DNA of 64,000 bases from Aestuariivirga sp963792525. GTDB lineage: Bacteria; Pseudomonadota; Alphaproteobacteria; Rhizobiales; Aestuariivirgaceae. The DNA lies in the NCBI GenBank assembly GCA_963792525.1, contig CAWBWK010000002.1, positions 124,001 to 188,000 on the forward strand. The letters are read 5' to 3'. The position numbers and the translations under genes are program-made. The notes below the pieces were generated by a model. That model ran no database searches, was not told the DNA's origin, and worked only from the letters and a program-made list of their open reading frames with translations. Shown piece after piece: positions 1 to 10,587 of this stretch. Each line of letters opens with the position of its first letter. The stretch's first letter is position 1.

Positions 1-851
1 CCAAGTGTCGGGCCAGCAACTGGAACAGGAGGCACCGCAGGAGCGGCACTTCCAGCGTCAACGAACGCTTTGTCAACCGTACTTGCTGTTATGGCCTTCA
101 ACACAAATGTGGCCATCTTGGTATTGCCGGCCTTGAAAAATGTGACGCCATCACGCGCGCGCAATTTACGCTCAACGCCTGCCTCATCCAATCCGCGATC
201 CGTATAGCTGCCATCGGGGTTGAGAAAGTCGGCGCGAATATCAACATAGATCGCACCGAGCGCACTGGTGCGTTCCTTGGCGATGGAATTCATCATCTGG
301 ACATCGGCATCATAGGCGGGATCCGCCATCGGCGGCAGGCCAACCCAATAGACATTGATCTTGCGCGCTTTCAACACGTTGATCAGGCCATCAATCTGCG
401 CGGCATAGGCCTGCTTCCACTCCGGCGTATTGAAGGCAAAGCGCCCCGCAAGCGAACGAAATTCGCGGCGGTCATTTGCACCGATCATCACGACAGCAGT
501 ATCGAAGTTGCGGCCTTCGGTGATCTTCACCAGTGCTTGCGGCCAATCATAAAAGTCAGGCCGCGCAAGGCCTGAAACTTCGTTGAACCGATTGGTGACG
601 ACAACGGGTTTTCCAGTTTCACCAAGCCGCGAAAGGCCAGCTCCAAGCCCGCCTGCCAGGTTATCTCCGACGACAAGGATTTGATAGACTTGCCCAGGCT
701 GTGCCGCAGGTGGAGGGCTGGTTTGTTCAGGTGTTTCAGCTTCCGACCCGAGCAGAGGTTCTTCAGCTGCCGAAGCAGCTGGCTGCTGCTGGGCAAATGC
801 AACACTTGCAGTCAAAAACAGCACGCCAATAACATTCCAAAACTTCAACAT
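1..851 (-). CDS. DUF459 family SGNH-fold protein, 3' end outside window
   Basis: Starts at ATG 851 with a signal peptide (MLKFWNVIGVLFLTASVAFA) and a Pro/Glu-rich linker, then an SGNH-hydrolase-like domain. Visible blocks are ILVVGDNLAGGLGAGL, VVMIGANDRREF, YWVGLPPMADPAYDAD and a C-terminal GVTFFKAGNTKMA. These match the DUF459 family of exported proteins common in Rhizobiales. Block I reads GDN where active SGNH hydrolases have GDS, so the nucleophilic serine is absent and hydrolase activity is doubtful. The gene runs off the left edge of the window, so the C-terminus is not seen. The next gene, a lytic transglycosylase on the same strand, suggests a role at the cell envelope (inference). 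Confidence 0.8.
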   Translation of the reverse strand, partial: MLKFWNVIGVLFLTASVAFAQQQPAASAAEEPLLGSEAETPEQTSPPPAAQPGQVYQILVVGDNLAGGLGAGLSRLGETGKPVVVTNRFNEVSGLARPDFYDWPQALVKITEGRNFDTAVVMIGANDRREFRSLAGRFAFNTPEWKQAYAAQIDGLINVLKARKINVYWVGLPPMADPAYDADVQMMNSIAKERTSALGAIYVDIRADFLNPDGSYTDRGLDEAGVERKLRARDGVTFFKAGNTKMATFVLKAITASTVDKAFVDAGSAAPAVPPVPVAGPTL

Positions 852-881
852 CAATTTAGCCTGTGATCATTTTCCATTTCC

Positions 882-972
882 CGTCGCCCCAGCGAAAGCT
901 GGAGCCCCGCTTTCTTTCAGCAGCTTAAACAAAGGCAAGGAAGCGGGATGCCAGCTTTCGCCGACAGGACGA
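882..972. repeat. Palindromic intergenic repeat with GAAA-loop hairpin
   Basis: Two inverted arms (about 882-913 and 940-971) flank a 26-base centre. The left arm itself contains the hairpin CCAGC-GAAA-GCTGG at 889-902, and the right arm carries the matching CCAGCTTTCGC. It resembles in design the element at 37024-37105, with a GAAA-capped GC stem and an inverted partner, so both probably belong to the intergenic REP-like repeats that are widespread in Proteobacteria. It lies between two minus-strand genes. Confidence 0.6.
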
Positions 973-1014
973 CACTAAGGGAAGTAAATCGTATTGGCTA
1001 TCCAGACTTTTCGC

Positions 1015-2214
1015 CTAACCGCCTGCACGCAAACGCTCCAGCAGTTTGAGCGACGGCTTGCCATCAAGCGCCAACCCCTTGGCTTTTTGAAAACCAAGCA
1101 CAGCCTCAAAAGTCCGCGCACCAAATCGCCCGTCGGCAGCACCACCAGTTTCAAAGCCCTTGGCCGACAACAGACGTTGCAGTTCCTTGCGCTGCTCGAA
1201 TGACAGATCGTAACTCACAGTTGGCCAATCGCCCTGAATGGGCGCACCACCGCGAATGCGATCACCCAAATGCCCAACCGCAAGTGCATAGGAATGCGAG
1301 AGATTGTAATCCATGATCGCAAGGAAATTATCAGTGACCAGAAACGCTGGTCCACCAACGCCTTGCGGCACCATCACAAAGGCACGGCCATTCATGTTGC
1401 TGAACTGGTCAACCACGGCAGGCCTTATACCAAGCTTCACCCAATCCTTGACAGGCCGCCAGTGCTTGCGCCCAATCAGCGCCTTGTTGAATCCTGAAGG
1501 CAGGTTCACTTCCCAGCCCCACGGCCGATCAGATTTCCACCCAGCCTTCGCCAGATAATTGGCCGTGGACGCCAGCGCATCCTGATAGCTGCCCCAGATG
1601 TCGCGTTTGCCATCGCCAGTCCAGTCAACGGAATAAGCCAGATACGAAGATGGAATGAACTGCGTGTGCCCCATTGCGGCAGCCCATGAACCTTTGAAAT
1701 TGTCGGGGCTGCGATAGCCCTTCTGCAACATCTTGAAAGCGGCCACCATTTGCTCGCGTGCAAAGTCTTTCTTGCGTCCCGCATATAGCAGCGTGGCAAG
1801 CGAACGCATGACGCTCATCGAACCGAGATCCTTGCCGAAGTTCGACTCCATGCCCCAGATGCCAAGCACCACATGGCGATCAACACCATATTTCTTTTCA
1901 ATCGCCGAAAGCAGCGACTGTAATTCCTGCGCCTTGGCCTGTCCTGTTTCCAGGCGAATGGGTGTTATGGCCTTGGCCAGATATTCCGACGTGGTTGAGT
2001 TGAACTCGGGTTGCGTGCTTGCCAATTTCAGCACTGACTGATCGGGCTCGGAAATACCTGCAAAAGCCTGGTCAAACAGATCGCGCGAAATCCCTTGCGC
2101 CTTGATCATCGGCCACAGGCTTTGCACAAAGCCTTCAAATTTTGCATCTGCCGCAGCAGGACCTGCAAGTACAGCAAGTAACGCAACAACTGAAGGCAAC
2201 AGCTTAATCCGCAT
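1015..2214 (-). CDS. Lytic murein transglycosylase (MltB/SLT_2 type) with peptidoglycan-binding domain
   Basis: Cleaves the glycan strand of peptidoglycan with formation of 1,6-anhydro-muropeptides in the periplasm. The chosen ATG at 2214 follows a GGGAG ribosome-binding site and opens a clean signal peptide (MRIKLLPSVVALLAVLAGPAAA); a longer in-frame ORF to 2274 has no such site. The catalytic domain shows the family blocks GIWGMESNFG, with the catalytic Glu, AAAMGHTQFIPSSY and ANYLAKAGW. The last 60 or so residues form a PG_binding_1 domain (LQRLLSAKGFETGGAADGRFG). Length near 400 residues is usual for the alphaproteobacterial family. Confidence 0.92.
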   Translation of the reverse strand: MRIKLLPSVVALLAVLAGPAAADAKFEGFVQSLWPMIKAQGISRDLFDQAFAGISEPDQSVLKLASTQPEFNSTTSEYLAKAITPIRLETGQAKAQELQSLLSAIEKKYGVDRHVVLGIWGMESNFGKDLGSMSVMRSLATLLYAGRKKDFAREQMVAAFKMLQKGYRSPDNFKGSWAAAMGHTQFIPSSYLAYSVDWTGDGKRDIWGSYQDALASTANYLAKAGWKSDRPWGWEVNLPSGFNKALIGRKHWRPVKDWVKLGIRPAVVDQFSNMNGRAFVMVPQGVGGPAFLVTDNFLAIMDYNLSHSYALAVGHLGDRIRGGAPIQGDWPTVSYDLSFEQRKELQRLLSAKGFETGGAADGRFGARTFEAVLGFQKAKGLALDGKPSLKLLERLRAGG

Positions 2215-2301
2215 CTCTATTCTCCCACACTCGAATCGGTTTCGCACCAAGACATACAGGCCCGGACAGAACACGCAAAATGCGGCGGCTTTCGGGAAAT
2301 G

Positions 2302-2589
2302 TTATACCAGTTTCACCAACTGCCCGACGACGATCTGACGGATAAATTCCAGGCCGATCAGCACCACAATGGGTGAAATATCGATGCCGCCAAGATCGGG
2401 CAGGAGGCGCCGGATCGGGGCCAGCACAGGTTCGGTAATACGGCGCAGAAAATAGTTGATCTGGCGCACATAAGGGTTGCGACCATCGACAATGCCAAAA
2501 TGCATCAGCCAGCTGATGATGATCGTCGCCAGCATGATCCAGAAGAAGAGTTGCACAACAGTATTGATGAGCCAGATAAATGGAAGCAT
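2302..2589 (-). CDS. YggT family inner-membrane protein
   Basis: A 95-residue protein with two hydrophobic segments (about residues 4-30 and 70-92) separated by the conserved YggT stretch NPYVRQINYFLRRITEPVLAP and a second block RRLLPDLGGIDISPIVVL. The start ATG at 2589 is preceded by GAGG at a good distance; a longer ORF upstream is not conserved-looking. YggT proteins are membrane proteins linked to cell shape, division or osmotic tolerance; the exact role is unknown. The gene is transcribed divergently from denD. Confidence 0.88.
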   Translation of the reverse strand: MLPFIWLINTVVQLFFWIMLATIIISWLMHFGIVDGRNPYVRQINYFLRRITEPVLAPIRRLLPDLGGIDISPIVVLIGLEFIRQIVVGQLVKLV

Positions 2590-2701
2590 TGAAATCCTCG
2601 TGAAGTGCCGCAGTATGTAGAGCCAGATTGACCTTGGTTCAAGGTCGATTGCTTGACGCGAAGTTTCACCATGCATACAGTCCAGCACGGGAGAAATAGC
2701 G

Positions 2702-3685
2702 ATGAAAATTCTGGTAATTGGTGCAGCAGGCATGCTGGGCGCAAAACTTGTATCGGCGTTGTGCCAACAGGGTGAAGTGATGGGCCGCACGATTTCCGAA
2801 ATCATTCGCTTTGACTGGGTACTCGCCCCACCACCACCTTCAACATCAATCAACATTCAGACCCACATGGGTGATCTTGCCGACGCAGGCCAAGCTGAAA
2901 AATTGATCGCGTCGAAACCCGATCTCATTTTCCATCTCGCTGCAATTGTCTCCGGTGAAGCCGAAGCAGACTTCGAAAAGGGCTACCGGATCAATCTCGA
3001 TGCAACGCGCGTTTTGTTCGAGGCCATTCGCAAGACCGGAGGTGGCTATGCACCGCGCGTTGTGTTCACATCGTCGATTGCGGTATTTGGTGCACCTTTT
3101 CCAGAAGCCATCGGCGATGAATTTCTGACAGCACCGCTGACGAGTTACGGCACGCAGAAGGCGATCTCGGAATTGCTGGTCAGTGACTATTCGAGGCGGG
3201 GTATCTTTGATGGCATGGCTTTGCGCATGCCAACAATCTGCGTGCGCCCCGGCAAGGCCAACAAGGCGGCCTCCAGCTTTTTCTCCAACATCATACGCGA
3301 ACCACTTGCTGGGAAAGAGGCTGAACTCCCCGTGGATGATAATTTGCGTCACTGGCACGCCTCGCCGCGCGCCGCCGTAAAATTCCTTGTACAAGCCGCC
3401 GAACTGGGAGGCGCTCCACTTGGCTCACGCCGCGCCCTCACTCTACCCGGCGTGTCCTGCACAGTGAAAGAACAGCTCGAAGCACTGGAACGTGTTGCGG
3501 GTGCAAGTGTCGTCAAGCTCGTAAAGCGCACGCAGGATCCGATCGTCGAAAAAATTGTCTCCGGCTGGCCGCGCAATTTCAACGCGGCGCGCGCTCAGTC
3601 GCTGGGTTTTGTCGCCGAGAAAAACTTTGACGAAATCATTCGCGTTCACATCGAGGACGAACGCAGCGGCAAGATTGCGTCTTAA
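2702..3685 (+). CDS. denD: D-erythronate dehydrogenase, NAD-dependent epimerase/dehydratase family
   Basis: An extended short-chain dehydrogenase: the Rossmann motif GAAGMLG lies at residues 8-14, a catalytic YxxxK is seen in SYGTQK, and TSSIAVFG precedes it. The overall sequence resembles DenD, which oxidises D-erythronate at C2 as the first step of its catabolism to dihydroxyacetone phosphate. The partner kinase and decarboxylase genes (denK, otnC, otnI) are absent from this window, so the pathway assignment rests on sequence only. The downstream regulator gene begins 6 bases after the stop codon, which suggests co-transcription. Confidence 0.78.
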   Translation: MKILVIGAAGMLGAKLVSALCQQGEVMGRTISEIIRFDWVLAPPPPSTSINIQTHMGDLADAGQAEKLIASKPDLIFHLAAIVSGEAEADFEKGYRINLDATRVLFEAIRKTGGGYAPRVVFTSSIAVFGAPFPEAIGDEFLTAPLTSYGTQKAISELLVSDYSRRGIFDGMALRMPTICVRPGKANKAASSFFSNIIREPLAGKEAELPVDDNLRHWHASPRAAVKFLVQAAELGGAPLGSRRALTLPGVSCTVKEQLEALERVAGASVVKLVKRTQDPIVEKIVSGWPRNFNAARAQSLGFVAEKNFDEIIRVHIEDERSGKIAS

Positions 3686-3691
3686 AGCACA

Positions 3692-4381
3692 ATGTCGCGC
3701 GCCGAACGATTATTAAACCTGATCGAAGAATTCCGCCGCCATCGCCACGCTGTGTCGGGGCACAATCTTGCAGAAACCTTGGGCGTTTCGATGCGGACAC
3801 TCTATCGTGACATTGCTTCCCTGCGCGCAACCGGTGCCAATATCGCAGGCGAGCCGGGTGTTGGCTATGTTTTGCGAGATGGTTTTCTTCTGCCAACAGT
3901 GATGTTCACCGCCGAGGAAGTTAACGCCCTCATTGTTGGATCGCGCTGGGTTACAGACCGCGCCGACAAGTCACTGGCCGAAGCCGCGCAAAAAGCCATT
4001 GCGCGGTTGAAATCGGTGATGCCGAATGAACTCGCTGGTCAGGTTGATGCGCAATATCTTGCGGTGGGTTCCCGCGAGACGACAACGCAAGAGACAATAG
4101 ACATGACAGAGGTGAGGCTCGCCATTCACCTCGAACAGAAATTGCACATTCGCTATCAAGATGCAGCGGGTGAAAAAACCAAGCGCGTGATCTGGCCATT
4201 TTTTCTGAACTACTACGAGGGCGGACGTTTGATTTCAGCCTGGTGCGAATTGCGCGGAGACATCAGGCATTTTCGTTCGGATCGTATTGCCTCACTCACA
4301 TCCCTGAAACAACGCTACCCCCGTCGCCGCCATGATTTGATCAAGCACTGGCAAGAGGTTGACGGCTGCCGCATCACGTGA
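3692..4381 (+). CDS. YafY family transcriptional regulator (HTH_11 plus WYL domain)
   Basis: N-terminal winged helix (residues 1-60, with SGHNLAETLGVSMRTLYRDI as the recognition part) followed by a WYL-type ligand-sensing domain (about 135-210, LHIRYQDAAGEKTKRVIWPF and ISAWCELRGDIRHFRSDRI). Members bind DNA as dimers and respond to small ligands or nucleic acids. At 229 residues it is complete and matches the short YafY subfamily. Being 6 bases downstream of denD, it may control that gene, but no operator was identified. Confidence 0.87.
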   Translation: MSRAERLLNLIEEFRRHRHAVSGHNLAETLGVSMRTLYRDIASLRATGANIAGEPGVGYVLRDGFLLPTVMFTAEEVNALIVGSRWVTDRADKSLAEAAQKAIARLKSVMPNELAGQVDAQYLAVGSRETTTQETIDMTEVRLAIHLEQKLHIRYQDAAGEKTKRVIWPFFLNYYEGGRLISAWCELRGDIRHFRSDRIASLTSLKQRYPRRRHDLIKHWQEVDGCRIT

Positions 4382-4442
4382 CCACTGCCGTTTTCTGACA
4401 TGCGTGGCGGATAGCGTGCCTCTGTAACCGGAGGATACGCCC

Positions 4443-4907
4443 ATGAAACTTCAAACACTGATCTGCCTCGCAGTCCTGCTGCTCGGCACCGCACCCATTC
4501 ACGCAGAGGAAAGCCACACCATGGATCACGCCCAAATTCAATCCACCATCGACACCAATAATGCAGCTGTCGGCAGAGGCGACATCGAAGGCGCGCTCGC
4601 AAGCTTCGAGGCCAATGCTGTGATGGTCGCCCAGCCCGGCATGCATGCGAGCGGCACAGCAGCACTGCGTGAAGCGTTCAAGCAATTCATGGCAATCAAC
4701 CCGAAAATTACGGTGACAGCGCAAGAGGTGATCCAAGCAGGCGACATCGCGCTTCACTCCTATACATGGACGATGGCAGCCAAAGCGCCCGATGGTAGTG
4801 CGATCAATCAAATCGGCTTCTCAACCGTGGTGCTGCGCAAGCAGAAGGATGGGAAGTGGCTGATGGTGATCGACAACCCATTCGGCGATGCGCTGTTGAA
4901 GAAGTGA
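4443..4907 (+). CDS. Secreted SnoaL-like / DUF4440 domain protein
   Basis: Signal peptide MKLQTLICLAVLLLGTAPIHA followed by a single cone-shaped NTF2-like domain of about 130 residues (IDTNNAAVGRGDIEGALASF near its start and KQKDGKWLMVIDNPFG near its end). Such domains bind or transform small molecules, but the ligand cannot be predicted. The GGAGG ribosome-binding site is 9 bases upstream of the ATG. A strong hairpin follows the stop codon at 4922-4947. Confidence 0.75.
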   Translation: MKLQTLICLAVLLLGTAPIHAEESHTMDHAQIQSTIDTNNAAVGRGDIEGALASFEANAVMVAQPGMHASGTAALREAFKQFMAINPKITVTAQEVIQAGDIALHSYTWTMAAKAPDGSAINQIGFSTVVLRKQKDGKWLMVIDNPFGDALLKK

Positions 4908-4921
4908 TTTTAACACGGTGA

Positions 4922-4947
4922 TGCGCAGGCGCGCCTACGCCTGCGCA
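4922..4947 (+). terminator. GC-rich hairpin after the SnoaL-like gene
   Basis: A perfect 10-base-pair stem (4922-4931 with 4938-4947, TGCGCAGGCG and its complement) with a 6-base loop, 15 bases after the stop codon at 4907. There is no T-run behind it, so termination would be inefficient or Rho-assisted; it may instead stabilise the mRNA 3' end. Confidence 0.4.
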
Positions 4948-5012
4948 ATCATCGAAACGCATCGTCGAAAAAGAAAATTTGCGATGTGCACGTCACGGTG
5001 GATGCAAAAAAA

Positions 5013-5119
5013 TGGAGGAAAAGCCCCAGCCAAACTACCCACCACACACTATACCGGGCCTCGATCGAGGAGCCGCGGTTAGACATCCATGACACAAGGC
5101 TGGTATTTCACTTCTAAGA
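5013..5119 (-). pseudogene. Fragment of 23S rRNA gene (domain V) outside the rRNA operon
   Basis: Bases 5024-5115 align with 8459-8552 of the complete 23S gene in this window, with about 11 mismatches and one single-base indel by eye (near 88% identity). Weaker similarity (GGAGG) reaches about 5013. Conserved anchors are CAAACTACCCACCA, CGGGCCTCGAT, CCGCGGTTAGACATCCATGA and AAGGCTGGTATTTCAC. It corresponds to the stretch of domain V from near the L1 stalk to the P loop. Its rRNA sense strand is the minus strand, like the true operon and like the MBL gene, whose stop codon lies at its upstream end. The most altered part (5059-5070) has become the perfect palindrome CCTCGATCGAGG. Confidence 0.85.
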
Positions 5120-6532
5120 ACAGCATGGGTTTCCACAAGATGGAGGCCATGCCCAGTGAGGCCCATTTGACACAATCTGAACCAACTGGCTCCATTTGCC
5201 GCCGTGGCACTGATAGCATTGGGCGCAACGTCGCTTTTTCAAATTTCGAAAGTCCGCCAGAGTTTGATTGTGAACGCCACCGTTGCGAACCGAGATCGAA
5301 TCATTGAATGCTTGGCCTAGCCAATAACGTAACACCACGTAAGCATGATCATTATTTCGTGAGCCGTGATGAGCGGCAGTGAAGATGACCGGACTGATGG
5401 GACAGGCAAGATGGTTGGGAAATTTCTTTCCTGGCTTATCTATGCCGAAGGCAAGGCGGCTGTCGGCAAGAAAGATGACTGACGGCTCGGTCGTTGTTGG
5501 CACACGTTGGAACACAAGCGATGACACGTTTTGCTCGGTCAACCACAATGAGAAGAAGAGGTTTAGGCTGTTATCTTCTTGCCTAATCTTATTGACTTCA
5601 ACAGAGTTGAGAGGACGGAGGATCCCTCGATCACCGCCTGATGGAGCGTGCCCTTTTTCGAACTGTGAGAAGTCAAACCATCTCACCGGAATACCATTTG
5701 CAGCAGCAATCTCTGCTATTCGTCTGATGGTCTCTGCTGTTTTGACGACGGATAGGGCCAAAGCCCTGGCCAGGTGGAAACTCTGGGCGGACCAATGATT
5801 AAAAATCAATTGGGGTGATGGCCATTGTGAATGCACATTGGTAAGCGGATGCCGCCATTGCGATGCGTCGTCAAGATTACGCTGAACTATTTCTAACGTC
5901 CGCGGATCAAGCCCAAGGGACAATGCCGTTCTTTTGTGTCGGTCCGGTTCTTCTGCTTCAGATCCATCTTTTCCTTCGCCATCGTCCGCGATTACAGGTT
6001 CTTGTAACGCGGACATTGCTTCCTCGCATATTGCCTGCTCAACAGATTCGAACCTGGTTAGACTTGGGTCCTTCGCTATTGATGTATTGCTTCGGACCAC
6101 CTCACCTCGCGCTTCCTTAACAGAGTCTCTGTTTTCCCTGTTGACAATTTGGATAGCTGCAATCGACGCCCCTTCTTCCAGAAGGGAGACAATACGATAT
6201 GGGTTGGAAAGAATTGCGGGAAGCGCGGCAGACCACCGTGCTGGCAGCCAGAGTTCGCCTATTTCTCCGCCTTGGCTGATCCACGTTTCAAGGAGATCAG
6301 GAAATCCACCAGCATGATCCTTGTCGCTATGGCTACAGACGGCAATGTCAATGCGCTTTTCCAAGTTAGGGCAATGCTTGCGTATAAGAGCGTACTGCTC
6401 GTTCGTCGTCGGTCCGATGCCTTTTTTCTGCCCTCCATCATAAAGGATGACCCACTGTTTGCCGCAATGTTCCGTCTCAAGAACAAAGGATTCGCCTGTC
6501 GAAAGGGGAAGCGCTGTAAACCTTGAAGTCAT
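5114..6532 (-). CDS. ComEC/Rec2-like metallo-beta-lactamase-fold hydrolase
   Basis: 472 residues. The metal-binding motif AVCSHSDKDHAGG (about residues 64-76) has Ser/Asp spacing typical of the soluble ComEC-like MBL domain rather than of beta-lactamases. Later motifs are IFLADSRL (about 350) and TAAHHGSRNN (about 385-394). A helical, acidic insert (residues 150-210) splits the fold, and the C-terminus carries cysteines (CAQCYQCHGG and a final CC). Relatives are putative nucleases or phosphodiesterases and often occur in accessory or defence islands; substrate unknown. Start ATG 6532 follows AGAGGCGG. Codon use is AT-richer than in neighbours. The stop lies at the edge of a 23S rRNA fragment. 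Confidence 0.75.
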   Translation of the reverse strand: MTSRFTALPLSTGESFVLETEHCGKQWVILYDGGQKKGIGPTTNEQYALIRKHCPNLEKRIDIAVCSHSDKDHAGGFPDLLETWISQGGEIGELWLPARWSAALPAILSNPYRIVSLLEEGASIAAIQIVNRENRDSVKEARGEVVRSNTSIAKDPSLTRFESVEQAICEEAMSALQEPVIADDGEGKDGSEAEEPDRHKRTALSLGLDPRTLEIVQRNLDDASQWRHPLTNVHSQWPSPQLIFNHWSAQSFHLARALALSVVKTAETIRRIAEIAAANGIPVRWFDFSQFEKGHAPSGGDRGILRPLNSVEVNKIRQEDNSLNLFFSLWLTEQNVSSLVFQRVPTTTEPSVIFLADSRLAFGIDKPGKKFPNHLACPISPVIFTAAHHGSRNNDHAYVVLRYWLGQAFNDSISVRNGGVHNQTLADFRNLKKRRCAQCYQCHGGKWSQLVQIVSNGPHWAWPPSCGNPCCS

Positions 6533-6755
6533 ATTGCCGCCTCTGGTTTGCGATGACGACGCGGAGAGTTGGAAACCATATCGACAGGAAGGAAGTCAAA
6601 TCCGCAACTACGTACACCACCTTTACAATGCCAAAGCATTCAGGCCAACTAAACCCCGATGCATAACCCTTAAGAATGCCCAGCATTTGCGACATAATTG
6701 TTGGGTCTGCCTCAACATCAACTTGGGCCAAGACCGCAACAGCAACAGTTGCCAA
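6477..6755 (-). CDS. Possible small membrane protein, TTG start
   Basis: A 92-codon reading frame opening with TTG at 6755; a stop codon lies just upstream, so no longer form is possible. It has one hydrophobic segment in its middle (FGIVKVVYVVADLTSFLSIW) followed by a basic RRQ stretch, which would fit an N-out or N-in single-pass protein. It overlaps the start of the MBL gene by 56 bases, and there is no convincing ribosome-binding site. It fills the gap between two plausible genes on the same strand, so it may be real or a degraded remnant. No family recognised. Confidence 0.35.
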   Translation of the reverse strand: MATVAVAVLAQVDVEADPTIMSQMLGILKGYASGFSWPECFGIVKVVYVVADLTSFLSIWFPTLRVVIANQRRQYDFKVYSASPFDRRILCS

Positions 6756-6828
6756 TCGGGTTGGGCTCTATAAAATTCTGCTCCATCTCCGCCTGTCAAA
6801 CGCCTCTACCGAGGGTAATTGATGAGCG

Positions 6829-7257
6829 CTACATTCTCGTCCAGTTTCTCGTGGTTTTCTGCGCATATTCTTTGGCGGTCCTCAAAATGTCCACGACCTC
6901 CTTTGCTGATGAGTTAGACGTAAGCGCGCCCTCCAGATTGCCATGCTTGCCCAGTAACTTCATCATTGGAATATATAAATTATCATTGTCAAGGATCGCA
7001 AGTACGAGAAAATGACCGAACGAATTCTTGGCATTATTTTCAGTTTCCGGATTTTCACCGTTCAAAACTAAAACGTCTTGATCTGGAAAATTGCGCAAAT
7101 AGATATCGCCTAGTTCGACATAGCTGCAATTCATGGCGCTATTTAATATTTCTAGACGCTTCATTCGGTCTTTGAATTGCCGCTGTGTTTCCCGAAAGCG
7201 AAAGAAAAAGAAAGCAAATAAACAAAAAATAACAACCAAAATGGTGCTTACCGCCAT
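6829..7257 (-). CDS. Membrane-anchored hypothetical protein with short coiled coil
   Basis: 142 residues. The N-terminus is a strong transmembrane helix (STILVVIFCLFAFFFFRF, residues 3-20), followed by a charged amphipathic stretch (RETQRQFKDRMKRLEILNSA) and a soluble domain containing LGDIYLRNFPDQDVLVLNG and KEVVDILRTAKEYAQK. A GCGAGG ribosome-binding site precedes the ATG at 7257. Base composition is distinctly AT-rich. I do not recognise the family. It is the first gene of a putative three-gene minus-strand unit ending with the MBL protein, so an accessory membrane-linked function is plausible (inference). Confidence 0.6.
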   Translation of the reverse strand: MAVSTILVVIFCLFAFFFFRFRETQRQFKDRMKRLEILNSAMNCSYVELGDIYLRNFPDQDVLVLNGENPETENNAKNSFGHFLVLAILDNDNLYIPMMKLLGKHGNLEGALTSNSSAKEVVDILRTAKEYAQKTTRNWTRM

Positions 7258-7260
7258 TCA

Positions 7261-7533
7261 TTGACCTCGCTTAGTTTTTTCCGCCCGAACTACTTGGTAT
7301 ATTTTTTGATACTGCTCGACTTAAGTCTTGGGACGTATCACGGAAATCTTGTCTGCACAATAATTGGTTGTAGAAGTTTGGGGCAAGGTCAGATCGATCC
7401 GCCACCGATCAAAAATTGTAGTCATTTGCTTGGCCCCGATTCACCAGAAACATTGAGGTCTCGACGTGAACTTCCCATAAATCGCAAAGTCTTCATAAAA
7501 AGCATATATATCGTTGTTGATATAGACGTGTTA
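7261..7533. other. AT-rich intergenic region between the accessory patch and the rRNA terminator
   Basis: No supported gene. A weak minus-strand promoter-like pair (TTAAGT, 17 bases, TATACC) lies about 35-65 bases upstream of the gene starting at 7257. Otherwise nothing was recognised. There is no tRNA gene between the 5S gene and its terminator, although many alphaproteobacterial operons carry tRNA-fMet there. Confidence 0.4.
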
Positions 7534-7534
7534 A

Positions 7535-7574
7535 CAAAAAACCCGCCGGAACATTTCTGTCCTGGCGGGCTTTT
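7535..7574 (-). terminator. Rho-independent terminator of the rRNA operon
   Basis: On the minus strand the 5S gene is followed by CCCGCC...GGCGGG, a stem with an inner GGA/TCC extension and a bulged A, and then TTTTTT. This is a canonical intrinsic terminator about 35 bases after the 5S 3' end. Confidence 0.85.
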
Positions 7575-7609
7575 ATAACTCTGTGAATGAATATCTCTGT
7601 TTTTCGCAG

Positions 7610-7726
7610 GCCTGGCAGCGACCTACTCTTCCGCGTCTTAGGACGAAGTACCATTGGCGCTGGAGTGATTTACGGCCGAGTTCGGGATGGGATCGGGTAT
7701 GGACACTCCGCCAAAGCCACCAGGCC
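7610..7726 (-). rRNA. rrf: 5S ribosomal RNA
   Basis: On the minus strand the gene opens with GGCCTGGTGGCTTTGGCGGA and closes with TCGCTGCCAGGCC; the ends pair to form helix I. Length is about 117 bases. It lies 87 bases beyond the 23S processing stem, as expected for the operon. Exact ends are estimated to within a few bases. Confidence 0.93.
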
Positions 7727-7812
7727 GGCGAAAAACAGAAATTGGTTCGCCTCTTTGCATTAAGCAAAGAGGCATTCGAGCGTTATTCCAACTGATCTTG
7801 TCTCTCATGAAA

Positions 7813-10587
<2,775 letters not shown>

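Noticed and set aside
5379..6317. Plus-strand frames across the MBL gene
   Set aside because: The minus-strand MBL gene has clear motifs and a ribosome-binding site, so the opposite frames are shadows.
5114..6532. Beta-lactamase
   Set aside because: The HSDKDHAGG motif and late AHHGS motif are those of ComEC-like MBL proteins, not of class B beta-lactamases.
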